Source: an uncultured Litoreibacter sp. (GTDB taxonomy: Bacteria > Pseudomonadota > Alphaproteobacteria > Rhodobacterales > Rhodobacteraceae). From it: a stretch of DNA of 64,000 bases. The translations under genes were made by a program, and so were the position numbers. Location of the stretch: contig CANNGL010000001.1 in assembly GCA_947504205.1 (NCBI GenBank), forward strand, positions 310,001 through 374,000, written 5' to 3'. The notes below the pieces were generated by a model. That model did no database searches. It was not told the origin of the DNA and was given only the letters and a program-made list of their open reading frames with translations. This document shows, piece after piece, positions 62,877 through 64,000 of the stretch (the stretch's first letter is position 1; each line of letters begins with the position of its first letter).

Positions 62877-64000
62877 CCGCAAGCGTTCAGATATCCGCTT
62901 GCCCGGCCTGCGCGGCAGCCCCCCTCGCACGCGAGATTGCTGGCAAAAGCGCTCTGCAGGGCGATGTTGTACTCAGCATTCCGAGCCTGCATTGCGCGGC
63001 CTGTATCGGTGCTGTTGAGCGTCGTCTCATGGCCGTTCCGGGTGTCCGGGCGGCTCGTGTGAACCTGAGCCGCAAGCGGGTCAGTATTGACGGGGTCGCG
63101 CTGGATGCACCCATGATGATCGAGGCTTTGCAACAAGTGGGGTACGAGGCCCAAGAGCTTGATGCTTCAATGATGGCATCTGTTGAAACGGATGCCGCAG
63201 GGCGCGCATTGCTTGTTCGGCTGGCTGTTGCCGGGTTCGCGATGATGAATGTCATGCTGTTTTCCGTCGCGGTCTGGTCCGGGGCATCTGAGGCCACGCG
63301 CCTGATGTTTCATTGGATATCCGCGGCAATCGCGGTGCCGACGCTAGCCTTTTCCGGACAGGTATTTTTCGGATCGGCATGGCGTGCCCTGAAGGTCTGG
63401 CGCCTGAACATGGATGTGCCAATTTCGCTGGCGATCATCCTGGCCGCACTGATGTCTCTTTACGAAACCGTACTTGGCGGAGAGCAAGTTTATTTTGATG
63501 CAGCCTTGTCTCTGACATTCTTTTTGCTTGTTGGTCGATATCTGGATCATCGCACACGCATCGCTGCCCGTTCCGCTGCGCAGGAACTCAGCGCACTGGA
63601 AATTCCCAGGGCGCAGCGTCTCGTCGACGGGCGCCTGGAAACGGTGGATGTCGCGGATCTTCTGGTTGGTGATCAGATTTCCGTTCTCACGGGGATGCGC
63701 GTGCCGGTTGACGGCGTAGTCGTCGAAGGTTCGGCGGAAGTAGATCGCGCTCTGTTGACGGGCGAAAGCCGTCCGATCCCGGTTGGCGTTGGGGCGACAG
63801 TTTCGGCAGGTGAGGTGAACCTCACGGCCCCTCTGACATTGCGCGTGACAGCGGTGGGTGAAGATACGACGCTCAGACGCATGGCGGCGCTTGTCGAGGT
63901 CGCGGAAAACGCGCGCAACAAATATACGGCACTGGCCGATCGCGCCGCGCAGATTTATGCACCCTTGGTCCATATTCTGGCTCTTTTGGCTTTCATTGGC
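62873..64000 (+). CDS. ccoI: copper P-type ATPase CcoI (FixI), 3' end outside the window
   Basis: The frame opens with GTG at 62873, overlapping the ccoH stop, and stays open to the window end (about 376 residues seen). It exports Cu for the oxidase. N-terminal Cys-rich CPACAAAP is followed by a heavy-metal-associated motif LHCAACIGAV (Cys41, Cys44), several transmembrane segments and the actuator motif LLTGESRPIPV. The DKTGT phosphorylation site is not reached. ccoS is expected just beyond. Confidence 0.95.
   Translation, partial: MTASVQISACPACAAAPLAREIAGKSALQGDVVLSIPSLHCAACIGAVERRLMAVPGVRAARVNLSRKRVSIDGVALDAPMMIEALQQVGYEAQELDASMMASVETDAAGRALLVRLAVAGFAMMNVMLFSVAVWSGASEATRLMFHWISAAIAVPTLAFSGQVFFGSAWRALKVWRLNMDVPISLAIILAALMSLYETVLGGEQVYFDAALSLTFFLLVGRYLDHRTRIAARSAAQELSALEIPRAQRLVDGRLETVDVADLLVGDQISVLTGMRVPVDGVVVEGSAEVDRALLTGESRPIPVGVGATVSAGEVNLTAPLTLRVTAVGEDTTLRRMAALVEVAENARNKYTALADRAAQIYAPLVHILALLAFIG

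Overview
The window is 64 kb of chromosome from an alphaproteobacterium of the Rhodobacteraceae (Roseobacter/Rhodobacter group). This rests on an FnrL-type regulator next to a complete cbb3 oxidase locus, TRAP transport genes with a DctBD pair, a B12-type ribonucleotide reductase, two copies of an intergenic element with the core GATATTTTTGAA that I recall from Rhodobacteraceae genomes, and moderately high GC with tightly packed ATGA gene junctions. The genus cannot be fixed from sequence reading alone. No plasmid, prophage, integrase, transposase or CRISPR array was seen.

Layout. 0.5-8 kb is housekeeping: purF, rluE, cvpA, radA, two small membrane proteins, an Mla-type lipid ABC pair (mlaE, mlaF) and alr. 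8-13 kb is an RND efflux pump with its adaptor. 13.3-16.9 kb is the conserved trio yfgM-like, bamB, der. 17-21.5 kb has a cyclic-nucleotide-binding protein, dnaB, pyrE, pyrC and a small lipoprotein. 21.5-30.4 kb is an accessory surface-glycan locus in two divergent operons: four proteins with GT-A-like glycosyltransferase domains, two alpha/beta-hydrolase-like domains (one fused to a sulfotransferase-like domain), a glycosyltransferase-methyltransferase fusion, and a tandem protein whose first glycosyltransferase domain looks degenerate. This is the best candidate in the window for an undescribed system. 30.4-40 kb returns to housekeeping: lipB, a peptidoglycan-binding-like protein, tRNA-Leu(GAG), then a long minus-strand run (SPOR lipoprotein, dacC, tmk, holB, tatD, a metallo-hydrolase, an AEC transporter), and tRNA-Ser(TGA).

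40-49 kb is accessory: an orphan secreted protein beside tRNA-Ser, a Tat-exported intradiol-dioxygenase-like protein paired with a b-type cytochrome, and a TRAP transporter (dctPQM) with its two-component system (dctBD). The DctD homologue has lost the sigma-54 contact loop. 49-54 kb holds a short class II ribonucleotide reductase with an unusual Cys-to-Thr change, a small DUF1653-like partner, a hybrid histidine kinase and a quinone-oxidoreductase-like enzyme.

55-64 kb is the microaerobic respiration island: fnrL, a tandem universal stress protein, ccoNOQP, a membrane-anchored CPVC thioredoxin-like protein, and ccoGHI (ccoI runs off the window). Two near-identical FNR boxes precede ccoN and ccoG at matching promoter geometry, so the oxidase and its copper-assembly genes are probably switched on together by the neighbouring FnrL when oxygen is low.
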